This document shows positions 56,093 through 64,000 of a DNA stretch of 64,000 nucleotides, one piece after another. Both the position numbers and the translations under genes were made by a program. Origin of the DNA: Pirellulales bacterium (GTDB taxonomy: Bacteria > Planctomycetota > Planctomycetia > Pirellulales > JAEUIK01); NCBI GenBank assembly GCA_019636335.1, contig JAHBXR010000001.1:234712-298711 (forward strand), given 5' to 3'. A model generated the notes under the pieces. The model did no database searches. It was not told the origin of the DNA and worked only from the letters and a program-made list of their open reading frames with translations. The number at the start of each line of letters is the position of its first letter. Position 1 is the first letter of the stretch.

Positions 56093-58603
56093 ATGCAGGC
56101 TGGTTTGTTTGGCCGACTGGCGGTGCTGGTCGGCTTGGGCGTGGGGTGGATGACAGCGGCGACGGGGTCGCCGTGCCAGGCCTGGCAGCGTGATGCCGGT
56201 AGCAAACAGCGGGGAGTCTCGCGCTCGGCGCCGCGCGCCGCTGCCACGAGCGTTTCTCGCGACGACGATCGAATCGAGCTTTCGCAACCCAAGCCGAAAG
56301 CCGCCCCTCCCACCGCTACCCCGAAGTCGAAGCAACCGAGACCAGCCCAGGCCCCGGATCCGGCTGGCCCATCGCAGCGTTCACCCGCTCCGGAGGCCGC
56401 CGCAAAGGCCCAAAAGAACAATCCCAGGTCGAAGTCAGAATTCACCCTGTCGTGGGAGAACGTCGAGGCCCTGGGGGACAAGATCGGTCAGGCGATCGCC
56501 ACGGGGCTCGAACCGGTTCCGACGGCTCCGAAAAAAGAGACCTCGCAGGGGGAGAAGGGCGATCCCCGCATCGCCGCGCGGGAAAAGTCGCGTCAGCAAG
56601 CTGCCGGTGCGAAGCCCACGGTGGCCGCTTCACAAGAACCGGGAATGGCCGTGGCGAGTGACGCTCCGGCCGCAGCGGGGCGGGCGCGTCAATCCGAATC
56701 GGCCACTCCGCCGACCGTTGTGACGGCCCCCTCAGCACCGGCAGTTGTCGTGCCCCCTGCGGTGACCGCGCCCAGCAATTCGGGCGTGGCAGTGGCGAGC
56801 GACGTGCCGAGCGGTGCAACCCTCGACGACAAGTTCGAAGCGCCCCAGCCGTCCGCGGCTCCGGCTACCGTGTCGACCGCCGTTGAAGAAGCCCCCGACA
56901 CCTCCGTGGCGCGCGTCACGGTCGAGATCGAGCCGGCGCATTTCAACGAGGTTCAGCCCGGCACGACCACGGCGGAAGAATTGTCCCAGGCATGGGGTCC
57001 GCCGCGGCAGATCGTCGATTCGAATGGCCGCGTCGAGCAGATGTATGCCATCGAGCCGTTCGAGCTGGTCGTGGTCACGCTCATCGACGACCTGGTCAGC
57101 TCGATCTTCGTGAGTTTTCGCGAACCGGTCGCCGCCGATCGCCTGGCGATCGAGTTGGGGATGAAGGATATCCCGCCGGTCATCGTGCCCGACGAAGTAG
57201 GCACGCCGCTGGGTGAAGTCTATCCAGAACGTGGCGTGCTCTTCAGCTATGCGCCGGAGAGCAAGCGGCGCCAGGTGGCCCGTATCATTCTCGAGGAGAT
57301 CGACGCCGAGCCATTCGTGCGGCGTGGAGAGGCGCTACTGCAATTGCACTATCAACTGGCGCTTGGCGATCTCGACACCGCCTTGCGACTCGATTCGACG
57401 CAGCACCGCGCGCACTGGCTGCGAGCGCAGCTCTTTTCGGATACAGGGCGCGAGCACGAGGCGCTGGTGGCCGTCGAAGCGGCGCTCGAACAGGTACCGC
57501 TCGAGGCGGAGTATTTGCTCACGAAAGCCAAAATTCTGAGCCTCACCGGCAAGTACGCCGACGCCCTAGCGCAGTGCGATGCCGTGTTGGCTCTGGCCAA
57601 GTTGCCCGTGGCGACCGAGGCCCGCGCCACCCTGCTCAAGGGAGACATCGTCGCGGCGGGTCCGGCGCGCGACTACAAGCGGGCGATGGAGCACCACGTG
57701 CAGGCGATCAAGCTCGCGCGGCCGCTGGTGGAAGAAGCCAAGGTGGCCGAGCGTCGCGCGGCGCAGGAGGTTCTGGTTTCCGCGCATCTGTCCGTCGCAC
57801 GCGACATTGCCTGGGGCTCGTGGAATCACAAGGAAGACGTCGTGCCGAAGTGGATCGCCCAGGCCGACGAGATCGCGGCGGCCGCCGTGCAGCGCGGCGA
57901 CGCCCCCGGCGATTATCACTTCCGCATCTGTCAGCAGGCGCTGGCGGCCTACGTGGGCATGCAGGGTGCCGCCGACCCCACGTACTGGACCGAAGAAACG
58001 GTGAAAACGGGGCAGCAACTGATCGACCAGGCGACGGACCCCTGGTACCGTCGCCGTCTCGAGTGGGAACTGGGCATGGTGCTCTACGATGCCGTGCAGG
58101 TCTACCACATGCGTCGCGAGTATGGACGTGCCCTCGAATATGGTCCGCTCGCGGTGAAGTTTCTCCGCGAGGCGGAATCCGATCGTCGGGACCTACCCGG
58201 GCACGATTACCTGATGGGACGCCTCTATTTCCGACTGGGGGCGATCCACCTGGCGCACGCCAAGGACCACGGCCAGGCGATTTCCTGGTTCAACCAGGCG
58301 GTGCCGCTGATGGAGCAGCCGATTCCGGCCTCGGCCATGGCCGACATTGGCCGGCAGGGAGAGACGTTCGTCAGCATGGCGGTGTCGTACTGGGAAACGG
58401 GAGACCGCGAGGAGGCCGTACGGTTGACGACCCGGGGGGTCGAATTGATGGAGCGCGCCGTGGACAAGGGGATCCTGCATCCCGAGGCGCTAGCGATCGG
58501 CTATGGCAATTTGTCCAGCATGCATGCCGAGTTGGGGCACGCCCAAGAGGCCGAGAGCTACGACGAGCTCGCCAGTCGGAGCGAACTTTCGATCACGCGC
58601 TAG
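56093..58603 (+). CDS. Exported TPR-repeat protein
   Basis: An 836-residue protein starting at ATG 56093 (GGAGGAA six bases upstream). A signal peptide (LAVLVGLGVGWMTAATGSPCQA) leads into a Pro/Ala/Lys-rich disordered region of about 230 residues. A central beta domain follows (VEIEPAHFNEVQPGTTTAEELSQAWGPP, a SmpA/OmlA-like turn), then TPR-like helical repeats (about 400-836: YQLALGDLDTALRLD, ALVAVEAALEQVPLEAEYLL, AISWFNQAVPLMEQ). Probably a periplasmic scaffold; partner unknown. Confidence 0.82.
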   Translation: MQAGLFGRLAVLVGLGVGWMTAATGSPCQAWQRDAGSKQRGVSRSAPRAAATSVSRDDDRIELSQPKPKAAPPTATPKSKQPRPAQAPDPAGPSQRSPAPEAAAKAQKNNPRSKSEFTLSWENVEALGDKIGQAIATGLEPVPTAPKKETSQGEKGDPRIAAREKSRQQAAGAKPTVAASQEPGMAVASDAPAAAGRARQSESATPPTVVTAPSAPAVVVPPAVTAPSNSGVAVASDVPSGATLDDKFEAPQPSAAPATVSTAVEEAPDTSVARVTVEIEPAHFNEVQPGTTTAEELSQAWGPPRQIVDSNGRVEQMYAIEPFELVVVTLIDDLVSSIFVSFREPVAADRLAIELGMKDIPPVIVPDEVGTPLGEVYPERGVLFSYAPESKRRQVARIILEEIDAEPFVRRGEALLQLHYQLALGDLDTALRLDSTQHRAHWLRAQLFSDTGREHEALVAVEAALEQVPLEAEYLLTKAKILSLTGKYADALAQCDAVLALAKLPVATEARATLLKGDIVAAGPARDYKRAMEHHVQAIKLARPLVEEAKVAERRAAQEVLVSAHLSVARDIAWGSWNHKEDVVPKWIAQADEIAAAAVQRGDAPGDYHFRICQQALAAYVGMQGAADPTYWTEETVKTGQQLIDQATDPWYRRRLEWELGMVLYDAVQVYHMRREYGRALEYGPLAVKFLREAESDRRDLPGHDYLMGRLYFRLGAIHLAHAKDHGQAISWFNQAVPLMEQPIPASAMADIGRQGETFVSMAVSYWETGDREEAVRLTTRGVELMERAVDKGILHPEALAIGYGNLSSMHAELGHAQEAESYDELASRSELSITR

Positions 58604-58687
58604 CCGGCAATCGGTTGTCTGGGATGGAGGTGGCCTGCTCTCCCGGGCAGGACGCGTCTAGAATGCAGCAGAGGCCCGACGCCGTGC

Positions 58688-59248
58688 ATGCACCTGTTAT
58701 CGGCGCTGGGCATTTCCACCCCCGAGGATGGACACGACGTGCTCGCTCGCCTGCTGCTGCTGATCCTGCTCGTACCGCTCGTCGAGCTGTATGTGCTCTA
58801 TAAGTTCACCGTGTGGACGGGGAACTTTCCTCTGACTCTGGCGATCGTGCTGGGGACGGGGATCTTGGGGACGATGTTGGCACGTCGACAGGGCTGGCGC
58901 GCCTGGACCGAGATTCAGCGCCAGCTCAGCGCCGGGCAAATGCCGGCCGATGCCCTGCAAGAGGCGCTCCTGATTCTGCTGGCCGGCGCGCTGTTGATCC
59001 TGCCGGGGCTGTTGAGCGATCTCGCGGGCATCGCCCTCTTGGTTCCGGCCGTGCGTCGCGCGGTGGGGCGCATGGTGGCCGCGCGCTACGTGGTGCGGAC
59101 CACCGCGCAGGCGACCACCTCGGGCTGGAACCCGCGCACGAACACCTACGACACGACTTTTGTCGATGCCGCGAACGACGAGCCGCCGCGCCATCGCGTG
59201 ATCGAGGTGCGCGCCCTGGAGCCGGAAGAATCGTCGCCGCGCCGCTAA
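58688..59248 (+). CDS. FxsA family membrane protein
   Basis: A 186-residue protein with the FxsA core: LARLLLLILLVPLVELYVLYKF, GTGILGTMLARRQGWRAWTEIQRQLSAGQMPADALQEALLILLAGALLILPGLLSDLAG. Three or four transmembrane helices precede a short cytoplasmic tail. FxsA overproduction in E. coli relieves F-exclusion of phage T7; its cellular role is unclear. A GTG at 58739 would give the more usual N-terminus. Confidence 0.9.
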   Translation: MHLLSALGISTPEDGHDVLARLLLLILLVPLVELYVLYKFTVWTGNFPLTLAIVLGTGILGTMLARRQGWRAWTEIQRQLSAGQMPADALQEALLILLAGALLILPGLLSDLAGIALLVPAVRRAVGRMVAARYVVRTTAQATTSGWNPRTNTYDTTFVDAANDEPPRHRVIEVRALEPEESSPRR

Positions 59249-59267
59249 GGCCGCACGGCGACGTCCC

Positions 59268-59696
59268 TCAGCTCTGGATGTAGCTCTTGAGATAATGATT
59301 CTCGAGCGCCATCTCGTCTCGCTGCGCCTTGACGACGTCGCCGATCGACACGATGCCCACGAGCCGGTCTTCCTCGGTAATCGGTAGATGCCGAATGCGG
59401 TGGTCGGTCATCAGTCCCATGACCGTGGCGATGTCGTCCGACGGAGTGCCGGTGACGACGTTCTTCGTCATCAGATCGCGGACGCTCAAACGGCTGCAAC
59501 CGCCGCGATGCTTGGCGATGCAACGCAGGATGTCGCGCTCGCTGACGATGCCCAGCATGTGCCCGTCGGCATCGCAGACGACGAGCGAGCCGACATTGTT
59601 GCGCACGAGCGTCTCGACGGTTTCTTCGACGCTCACCGAGGGATCGATCGTGTGGACCCTGGTACCTTTGGCGCGAAGGATGTCTTGCACCAGCAT
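59268..59696 (-). CDS. CBS-pair domain protein
   Basis: A 142-residue protein made of two CBS motifs (TIDPSVSVEETVETLVRNNVGSLVVCDADGHMLGIVSERDILR and the second unit ending LVGIVSIGDVVKAQ). It is expected to bind an adenine nucleotide. GGGAGG eight bases upstream of ATG 59696 supports the start. There is no attached effector domain. It is convergent with fxsA. Confidence 0.92.
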   Translation of the reverse strand: MLVQDILRAKGTRVHTIDPSVSVEETVETLVRNNVGSLVVCDADGHMLGIVSERDILRCIAKHRGGCSRLSVRDLMTKNVVTGTPSDDIATVMGLMTDHRIRHLPITEEDRLVGIVSIGDVVKAQRDEMALENHYLKSYIQS

Positions 59697-60028
59697 AGTG
59701 ACTGCCTCCCACGGACACGGGTTTTGATGGACGTGCATGCCCGACGCGATGGGAACAACGGGAGCGAATGCTCAGAGGTGAACTATTCCCGCCCCAAAGG
59801 ATACGTTGGGCGACAAGGAATCGTCAAAGGAATTCTCCGCTCGCGGCGAAATTCGGGGTGAAAACATCGTGCGATCTTTCACAAGGTGTGGTCCTCGCGC
59901 GCGAGGTGGTTGCGGCGCGACCGGCCGACGCGCGGCAGAGAGTTCGCTATGATAGACGCCGCGCTGGTTGCCCTTCGACGGGTGGAGCAAAGGCAATCGC
60001 TCGACTAGATGTTTACCCGGAGTCTTCG
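59697..60028. other. 332-bp divergent intergenic region
   Basis: Lies between the minus-strand CBS gene and the plus-strand aminotransferase gene and should hold promoters for both. A TATGAT -10-like hexamer is at 59948-59953, without a convincing -35. No gene is seen. Confidence 0.45.
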
Positions 60029-61342
60029 ATGTCGCGTGTGTTGGATGTCTATCGTCAGGCGTGTGAGTCGTTGGCCTCGGGCGTGTCCTCATCGACACGG
60101 GTGAATCGCGCGCTGGGGCACGCGCTGTTGTTCGATCGCGCCGAGGGAGCGCACCTGTGGGATCTCGACGGTCACCAATACTTCGACCTGTGTTGCAGCC
60201 ACGGCGCGACGCTGCTCGGGCATGGCGATAGCCGAGTACGGATGGCGGTCGAGCAGGCACTCGACCGGGGGGCGCCTTGTTCGTATGAGAACGAGCTCCA
60301 CGGCGAGTTGGCCCGGCTGCTTTGCGAGAGCGTGCCCTGCCTCGAGCGGGTGCGCTACACGGGAGCCGGCACCGAGGCAACGCTGCACTGCCTTCGGCTG
60401 GCCCGCGCCTACACGGGACGCACGCGGTTGTTGATGTTCGAAGGCAATTTTCACGGCTATCACGATCAGGTAATGTTCGTGCCGTCGCCCACGGTGGGGA
60501 ACGATCCGTCGTCTGACGTGCGAGTTTCGGCCACTTCGACTGGCGTGATGCCAGGGCTCGAGCGAAACCTGTTGGTCGTGCCGTACAACCGTCCCGACCT
60601 GCTCGAAGAGGCGTTCCGCCAGCACGGTCACGAACTGGCCGCGGCGATCTGCGAGCCGGTTTTCTACAACGCCGGCTGCGTGAAGCCGACCGCCGAGTTC
60701 ATGACCTCGCTCCGGCGGCTCACCCGCGAGCACGGCACAGTGCTGATCTTCGACGAGGTGCTGTGTGCCTTTCGCATGGGGCCGGGGGGCGCGCAGGAAT
60801 ATTTGGGGGTGACGCCCGACCTGTGTACGCTGGGCAAAGCCGTTGGGGGAGGATATCCACTGAGCGTCTTTGGCGGGCGCCGCGAAATCATGGATCGCTT
60901 GATGCCGCAGGGCGATTGCCAGCACAGCGGCACCTACAACGGCCATCCCGTGGCGGTCGCGGCGGCGCTGGCGGCGGTACGGGCCTATCGCGAGCCGGGC
61001 TTCTACGATCACATCCGCGCAATCGGCGAGAGGCTCTTCGCGGGCATGAAGGAAAGTCTGGCTCGTCACGGCGTCCCCGGCCGCGTGCAGGGGCTCGGGG
61101 CACGTTGCGGCATTTACTTCGGCATTACCGACGAGGTACGCGACTATCGCGATGCCCAGCAGCACGATCGCGTGATGATGCTGCGTTTCATCAAGGCGGC
61201 CATCGACCGCGGCGTTTATCTTCACGATTATGGCGGCGCCCCTTGTCATCATGGGTTCTGCGCTGCCACGACGATGGCGGACGTCGACGCCGTGCTCGAT
61301 CGTCTCGATGATGCCATCGGCTCGCTGCGCGCGCCGGCTTAG
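60029..61342 (+). CDS. Class III PLP-dependent aminotransferase, glutamate-1-semialdehyde mutase-like
   Basis: A 437-residue enzyme starting MSRVLDVYRQACESLASGVS (GGAG upstream). It shows VRYTGAGTEATLHCLRLARAYTG, FEGNFHGYHDQVM, IFDEVLCAFRMGPGGAQEYLG and the PLP lysine in CTLGKAVGGGYP, the pattern of the glutamate-1-semialdehyde aminomutase branch. HemL itself is usually closer to 425-430 residues with GGLPVGAYGG; the divergent HYFDLCCSHG and long HQQ region suggest another substrate. It is followed 16 bases later by an MlrC-like peptidase. Confidence 0.88.
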   Translation: MSRVLDVYRQACESLASGVSSSTRVNRALGHALLFDRAEGAHLWDLDGHQYFDLCCSHGATLLGHGDSRVRMAVEQALDRGAPCSYENELHGELARLLCESVPCLERVRYTGAGTEATLHCLRLARAYTGRTRLLMFEGNFHGYHDQVMFVPSPTVGNDPSSDVRVSATSTGVMPGLERNLLVVPYNRPDLLEEAFRQHGHELAAAICEPVFYNAGCVKPTAEFMTSLRRLTREHGTVLIFDEVLCAFRMGPGGAQEYLGVTPDLCTLGKAVGGGYPLSVFGGRREIMDRLMPQGDCQHSGTYNGHPVAVAAALAAVRAYREPGFYDHIRAIGERLFAGMKESLARHGVPGRVQGLGARCGIYFGITDEVRDYRDAQQHDRVMMLRFIKAAIDRGVYLHDYGGAPCHHGFCAATTMADVDAVLDRLDDAIGSLRAPA

Positions 61343-61358
61343 GAGGAAGCGAACCGAT

Positions 61359-62894
61359 ATGCGCATCGCGATTGGCCAGCTCTGGCAAGAGACGAACACG
61401 CTCAACCCGCTTCCGACGACGCGTGCCGACTTCGAGCAGTTCGGCGTGCTGCGCGGAGATGAGATGGTCGAGCAGATGGCCGAGACGAACGAGCTGGGAG
61501 GCTTTATCGAGTCGCTGCGGGCCTGGCCCGAGCAGCCGGAGATCGTGGGGCTGGTGCGCTTGCCCGCCTGGCCCAGCGGTACGGCCACCGCCGAGACGTT
61601 CGCATGGCTGCAGGACGAAATGGTCACGGCTGTACGAGAGGCGTTGCCGGTCGAGGCGTTATTGCTCGCGCTGCACGGGGCCATGACCGCCGAGGGGCAT
61701 CCCGACGTCGAGGGAGAGATTCTCGCGGCGCTGCGCGAACTCGTGGGACCGAAGCTGCCGATCGTGGCCACGCTCGATCTGCACGCCAACGTCACCGAGG
61801 CGATGGTGCGGGGGGCCGACGTGCTCGTCACATTTCACACGGCACCTCACATCGATGTGATCGAGACGGGCCGCCGCGGCGCTCGGGCGTTGCGGCGAAT
61901 TCTGATCGAAGGCGCTCGTCCAGTGACGGCATATCAAAAAATTCCGGCGGTCGTGCCGGCCGAAAAGGCGAACACGCAAGCGGCCGCGGGCATGAGCCGC
62001 GAGTTCAAAGATCGGCTGATCGCGCTCGAGGCCGCGCCGGGGGTGCTGGCGGCAGGGCTTTGCACGGTACAGCCGTGGCTCGATATTCCGGAGTTTGGCA
62101 CGACGGTGACGATTGTTACCGATGACGATGCTGAGCGTGCCGAGGAGATCTGCCGCGAGCTGAGCGACGAGTTTTGGCGCCGCCGCCGGGAGTATTTGCC
62201 TGAGCTGGTGCCGTTTGAAGAGTCCGTCCAGCAGGCCGCGGCGCTAGGCGATGTGACAACGCCGGCCGAGAAGCGATTGATCGTGCTGGGGGACGGCGCT
62301 GATGCCACAACGTCGGGCGCCCCGGGGGACAGCATCTGGCTGCTGGGTGAGTTGTTGAAGCATCGCTGGCCAAACGGCGCGCTCGTCACGCTGGTTGCAC
62401 CGGAGATTGTGGCAATAGCGAAGAATGCAGGTCAGGAAGCAAGCGTAGAAGTCGATCTCGGCGGGCGGCGCGATACGCGATTTGCTCGACCGATCCACGT
62501 GACGGCGACCGTCGAACGCTTGTTCGAGGCGGAGTTTGTCCTGTCGGGCCATTTGGCGCATAAACTGGCGATCGATATGGGGCCGTCCGCCGTGCTGCGG
62601 GTAGGAGACGTGCGGATCGTCGTCACATCGCGCTCGGGGCCGCACTTCGCGCCGGAGCTGTTCCGCGCGGCGGGACTCGATCCGCTGGCCGCCGACGTGC
62701 TGGTAGCGAAAAGCCCCTGCGGATTTCGAGCGGCCTACGAACCACACGCGCGGCTGATCTTGCACACGACAGCGCCCGGCTGTGCTCCCCCCGACTTTTG
62801 GAAGTACGAGTATCGGAACATTCCGCGACCGCTCTGGCCGTGGGATGAGATGGGCGAATGGCGTGCTGAACCGGTGATCGTGTCGCGAAAGTAA
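61359..62894 (+). CDS. M81 family (MlrC-like) metallopeptidase
   Basis: A 511-residue protein beginning MRIAIGQLWQETNTLNPLPT. The M81 hallmarks are LLLALHGAMTAEGHPDVEGE, ATLDLHANVTEAMV, TFHTAPHIDVIETG, GLCTVQPWLDIPE and VLGDGADATTSGAPGDS, which carry the zinc ligands in the founding enzyme (microcystin-linearised peptide hydrolase MlrC). AGGAGG upstream supports ATG 61359. It probably acts on a small amide or cyclic peptide. It is co-oriented with the preceding aminotransferase and divergent-convergent to an amino acid ABC transporter. Confidence 0.93.
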   Translation: MRIAIGQLWQETNTLNPLPTTRADFEQFGVLRGDEMVEQMAETNELGGFIESLRAWPEQPEIVGLVRLPAWPSGTATAETFAWLQDEMVTAVREALPVEALLLALHGAMTAEGHPDVEGEILAALRELVGPKLPIVATLDLHANVTEAMVRGADVLVTFHTAPHIDVIETGRRGARALRRILIEGARPVTAYQKIPAVVPAEKANTQAAAGMSREFKDRLIALEAAPGVLAAGLCTVQPWLDIPEFGTTVTIVTDDDAERAEEICRELSDEFWRRRREYLPELVPFEESVQQAAALGDVTTPAEKRLIVLGDGADATTSGAPGDSIWLLGELLKHRWPNGALVTLVAPEIVAIAKNAGQEASVEVDLGGRRDTRFARPIHVTATVERLFEAEFVLSGHLAHKLAIDMGPSAVLRVGDVRIVVTSRSGPHFAPELFRAAGLDPLAADVLVAKSPCGFRAAYEPHARLILHTTAPGCAPPDFWKYEYRNIPRPLWPWDEMGEWRAEPVIVSRK

Positions 62895-62898
62895 CGCC

Positions 62899-63681
62899 TC
62901 AAGCCAGCACGTTTCGCAGAAATTCTTGTGTGCGTTTTTCTTGTGGGGCGTCGATTACCTGTTCGGGCGGGCCTTGTTCGATGGCCAGGCCGTCGGCGAG
63001 CACCACGACGCGGTCGGCCGAACGACGGGCGAAGCCGATCTCGTGCGTCACAACGACCAGGGTCATGCCCTCTTGCTTGAGATCCTCGAGCACGCCGAGC
63101 ACCTCGTGCTTGAGCGCGGGATCGAGGGCGCTGGTGATCTCGTCGCAGAGCAACCCCTTGGGGCCCATCGCCAGGGCGCGGGCAATCGCCACACGCTGTT
63201 TCTGCCCGCCGGAGAGTTGATGCGGCTTCGCGTCACGGCGATCGGCGAGCCCCACGCGCGCCAATAGCTCGATGGCCGTCGCTTCGGCCTGTTCGCGCGG
63301 TTGACCGAGGACACGGATCGGCGCCTCGACGACGTTGCCCAAGACGCTCAAGTGGGGGAACAACTGAAAATCCTGGAAGACCATCCCCATCGCGCGGCGA
63401 ATGTCTCCCACGGGGCCGAGCATTTGCGGCACGGCGGCCTCATCGCGCAGCGAGTGGGGATCGGGCGCTAGCTCAAGCTCGCCGACTCGAATGCGACCGG
63501 AGCGGAAGGGGCACAGCCCATTCACGCAGCGCAACAAGGTGGACTTGCCCCCGCCGCTAGGCCCGATGAGGGCGACGGTCTCGCCGGCGCTCACCGAAAG
63601 GTCGACCCCTTCCAGCACGCGACGGTCGCCAAAGCGAACGACGAGTTGCTCAATCTCGAGATAGGCCGCAGCAACGCTCAC
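62899..63681 (-). CDS. Polar amino acid ABC transporter ATP-binding protein
   Basis: A 260-residue ABC ATPase of the GlnQ/HisP type. Walker A is GPSGGGKST, the Q-loop FQDFQLFPH, signature LSGGQKQRVAIARAL, Walker B GLLCDEITSALD and H-loop VTHEIGF. It starts at GTG 63681, overlapping the permease stop by four bases. It converges with the MlrC-like gene. The substrate within polar amino acids cannot be determined. Confidence 0.95.
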   Translation of the reverse strand: MSVAAAYLEIEQLVVRFGDRRVLEGVDLSVSAGETVALIGPSGGGKSTLLRCVNGLCPFRSGRIRVGELELAPDPHSLRDEAAVPQMLGPVGDIRRAMGMVFQDFQLFPHLSVLGNVVEAPIRVLGQPREQAEATAIELLARVGLADRRDAKPHQLSGGQKQRVAIARALAMGPKGLLCDEITSALDPALKHEVLGVLEDLKQEGMTLVVVTHEIGFARRSADRVVVLADGLAIEQGPPEQVIDAPQEKRTQEFLRNVLA

Positions 63682-64000
63682 TTCGGCACTCCCCAGCGGC
63701 GTTCGAAGTAGCGCGAAAGGTAGCCGAGCGGGATCGACATCGCGAGGTAGAGCAACGCGGTGAGGAGCCCGAGCTCGACGAATTTCAGGCTCGAGCGCGA
63801 CAGGACGAGGTACTCCTTGGTCAGTTCGCGCACGGCGATGACGCTCACGAGGCTCGTGTCCTTGAACAGGGCGACGAAGTCGTTTGTCATCGGGCCGAGG
63901 GCGGTTTGCAGCGCCTGGGGCAGGATGATGCGGCGAAAGGCGAGGGGTTCGGACATGCCGAGCGCCCGGGCCGCTTCCCATTGTCCGCGCGGCACGGAAC
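63678..64000 (-). CDS. Polar amino acid ABC transporter permease, partial (N-terminus beyond window)
   Basis: The C-terminal 106 codons of a HisM/GlnP-type permease are seen; the frame is open to the window edge. The cytoplasmic EAA loop that contacts the ATPase is clear (EAARALGMSEPLAFRRIILPQALQ), as is a final transmembrane segment (LGLLTALLYLAMSIPLGYLSRYFERRWGV). The solute-binding protein is presumably upstream, outside the window. Confidence 0.93.
   Translation of the reverse strand, partial: SVPRGQWEAARALGMSEPLAFRRIILPQALQTALGPMTNDFVALFKDTSLVSVIAVRELTKEYLVLSRSSLKFVELGLLTALLYLAMSIPLGYLSRYFERRWGVPK

Overview
This 64 kb window is high-GC chromosomal DNA from a planctomycete, most likely of the Pirellulales type. 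The evidence is a secreted cytochrome/DUF1549/DUF1553 protein paired with a Tat-exported DUF1501 protein, a tetrahydromethanopterin (H4MPT) cyclohydrolase in a bacterium, Ole-type and unusual FASII-like lipid genes, large vWA proteins, and dispersed palindromic repeats. No phage, plasmid, rRNA, tRNA or CRISPR locus was seen. Assignment below phylum is inference.

Layout. 1-7.9 kb (minus strand): an ADHFE1-like iron alcohol dehydrogenase cut by the window edge, UDP-glucose dehydrogenase and GDP-mannose dehydratase for nucleotide sugars, gyrA, an orphan AbrB/MazE-type regulator and a short-chain dehydrogenase. 8-13.4 kb (minus): two ribosome-associated GTPases (HflX, RsgA), a secreted redoxin/c-type heme/copper-monooxygenase-like fusion and an FHA protein. 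13.6-18.4 kb: a YhcC-type radical SAM protein converging, through a REP-like doublet, on a 1014-residue double-vWA membrane protein, then a DinB protein.

18.4-29.4 kb (plus) is the most interesting part. It begins with an H4MPT C1 gene (mch) and a RimK-like ATP-grasp ligase. These are followed by an OleC-like AMP ligase and an OleD-like reductase that overlap. After a composite palindromic repeat comes a FASII-like set: ketosynthase, acyl carrier protein, two CrtI/phytoene-desaturase-like FAD oxidoreductases, a FabZ-like dehydratase and a FabI-like enoyl reductase. The set has no ketoreductase, malonyl transferase, OleA or OleB. The combination resembles candidate ladderane/polyunsaturated-hydrocarbon loci and suggests a dedicated pathway for an unusual lipid.

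29.4-34.6 kb holds an anti-sigma kinase/STAS pair and small secreted or membrane hypotheticals. 34.7-42.7 kb (mostly plus) holds a Tat-exported ceramidase-like hydrolase, an HtrA/Deg protease, the cytochrome-DUF1549-DUF1553/DUF1501 pair and a DUF1805 protein. 42.9-43.4 kb contains two decayed fragments of REP-associated tyrosine transposases. 43.4-50.7 kb (minus) is a compact, mostly overlapping operon RDD - SpoIIM - membrane protein - DUF4129 - DUF4350 - MoxR - DUF58, preceded by an MT-A70 methyltransferase.

51.5-64 kb: L27, Obg, type III pantothenate kinase and an MnmE-like GTPase lacking the usual C-terminal cysteine motif, then a TPR lipid-exterior or periplasmic protein, FxsA, a CBS-domain protein, a class III aminotransferase, an M81 (MlrC-like) peptidase and part of a polar amino acid ABC transporter. 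Intergenic DNA carries several inverted-repeat families and a heptamer tandem repeat, described individually.
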